Below are positions 63,314-64,000 of a DNA stretch of 64,000 nt, piece by piece (the stretch's first letter is position 1; each line of letters begins with the position of its first letter). Below the pieces are notes generated by a model. That model worked only from the letters and a program-made list of their open reading frames with translations, had not been told where the DNA came from and made no database searches. The position numbers and the translations under genes are program-made. Origin of the DNA: an uncultured Sterolibacterium sp. (lineage in GTDB: Bacteria; Pseudomonadota; Gammaproteobacteria; Burkholderiales; Rhodocyclaceae); assembly GCA_903904605.1 (NCBI GenBank), contig CAIVDC010000008.1, positions 1 to 64,000 of the forward strand. Reading direction: 5' to 3'.

Positions 63314-64000
63314 ATGGCCCTGATTCCTTCCGACGCCGGCCTGCGCCTGCGCCAGCCCGGGGAAAACGCCCTGCTGCCGCTGGCCCGGCTGCAGGAGATC
63401 CCCGCCGACCTGCCCGGCTTGCGCCAGGGACAGAGCTTCACCGCCAGCATCCAGGAAGTCCTGCCCGACAACACTTATCGCGCGCTGGTCGCCGGCAGCA
63501 GCGTCACCCTGTCCCTGCCCGAGGCGGCCAAGGCCGGCGACACGCTCGAACTGGTCGTCCTGGACCGTACCCCCAGGACCATCGTCGCGCAACTCGCGCA
63601 GCAGGACGGCAGTGCCGCCACCGAAACCGGGCAGGGCGTCACCCTGAGCCGCGCCGCGCAGCTGATCGGCACCCTGCTCACGGCCGAACTGCCCGACTTG
63701 CGCCTGGGCCAGAAGTTCACCGCCAGGATCACGGAAGTCCTGCAAAACAACACCTACAAGATGCAGGTCGACGGCAGGAGCGTCACCCTGTCGCTGCCGG
63801 AGCCGGTTGCGGTCGGCGACACCCTCGACCTGGTGGTCATCGACCGCTCGCCTGCGACCACCCTCGTCCGGGTAGCCGAGCAGCCCGCCGCGGCGGGCGC
63901 CGCGGCAGCGGCGGCCGAGCCCTACCCCTACAGCAAGCTGAGCAGCGTCGGACAGATGATCGGCGCGCTGGTCACGCCGGAAGGCGAGTCTCCGCCGGCC
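63314..64000 (+). CDS. FliK-like flagellar protein (partial, continues past right edge)
   Basis: An open frame from ATG 63314 (229 codons seen) with two about 90-residue repeats: SFTASIQEVLPDNTYRALV...SVTLSLPEAAKAGDTLELVVLDRTP and KFTARITEVLQNNTYKMQV...SVTLSLPEPVAVGDTLDLVVIDRSP. Such beta-rich N-terminal repeats followed by Ala-rich linkers occur in FliK-type hook-length proteins after fliT. The diagnostic C-terminal domain is outside the window, so the name is provisional. Confidence 0.65.
   Translation, partial: MALIPSDAGLRLRQPGENALLPLARLQEIPADLPGLRQGQSFTASIQEVLPDNTYRALVAGSSVTLSLPEAAKAGDTLELVVLDRTPRTIVAQLAQQDGSAATETGQGVTLSRAAQLIGTLLTAELPDLRLGQKFTARITEVLQNNTYKMQVDGRSVTLSLPEPVAVGDTLDLVVIDRSPATTLVRVAEQPAAAGAAAAAAEPYPYSKLSSVGQMIGALVTPEGESPPA

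Overview
The window reads as chromosomal DNA of a flagellated betaproteobacterium, most likely Rhodocyclales or a close relative (inference from gene families and the flagellar gene order fliC-flaG-fliD-fliS-fliT-fliK-like; not provable from 64 kb). It is almost entirely surface-glycan and flagellar DNA.

Layout. (1) 1-24.2 kb, minus strand: a long O-antigen/capsule assembly operon, lower in GC and full of glycosyltransferases (GT2, GT4, GT10, CgeB-like). It also carries a polysaccharide deacetylase, methyltransferases, an asparagine synthetase, a split transketolase, an SDR and a Wzm/Wzt ABC exporter. Many genes are joined by 4-base ATGA overlaps. Decayed pieces are scattered through it: a truncated FkbM methyltransferase, a second methyltransferase remnant and a doubly deleted galE. 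(2) 24.5-30.6 kb: an EPS-type MarR regulator, UDP-glucuronate decarboxylase (frameshifted near its 3' end), an RfaH/NusG-like antiterminator, a WecA-like initiating transferase, an O-antigen ligase and UDP-glucose dehydrogenase. (3) 30.7-37.1 kb: dodecin, a small winged-helix protein, initiator tRNA-Met, a PaaX-family regulator, tRNA-Thr, a histidine kinase with a degenerate receiver plus its NarL-type partner, and a diguanylate cyclase. (4) 37.1-40.5 kb: rmlBACD for dTDP-L-rhamnose. (5) 40.5-42.5 kb: three toxin-antitoxin modules (vapBC, mazEF-like, ccdAB). (6) 42.7-54.7 kb: a nonulosonic-acid-type operon (pseB, a 26-codon pseC remnant, pseF, SDR, neuB/pseI-like, GT2, Gfo/Idh/MocA oxidoreductase, unknown GT-B-like protein, DegT aminotransferase, methyltransferase, FemAB-like acyltransferase). 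It ends in a TPR-glycosyltransferase resembling the flagellin glycosyltransferase FlmG. (7) 54.8-56.5 kb: a higBA module with a frameshifted toxin and an antitoxin split by an IS630-family element. (8) 56.9-64 kb: flagellin, flaG, a reverse-oriented mazEF, fliD, fliS, fliT and the start of a FliK-like gene.

How the genes fit together. Regions 1, 2 and 4 can supply an ABC-exported polysaccharide: UDP-GlcA/UDP-Xyl and dTDP-Rha as donors, WecA-like priming, GT2/GT4 elongation, Wzm/Wzt export and WaaL ligation. Region 6 looks like a dedicated supply line for a CMP-activated nine-carbon sugar that the TPR-glycosyltransferase would attach to the adjacent, very large and Thr/Ser/Ala-rich flagellin. 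The strongest candidate for something undescribed is this island. It keeps PseB, PseF and a NeuB-family synthase but no standard PseC, PseG or PseH, and carries a DegT aminotransferase, a Gfo/Idh/MocA oxidoreductase, an unknown GT-B-like protein and a FemAB-like acyltransferase instead.
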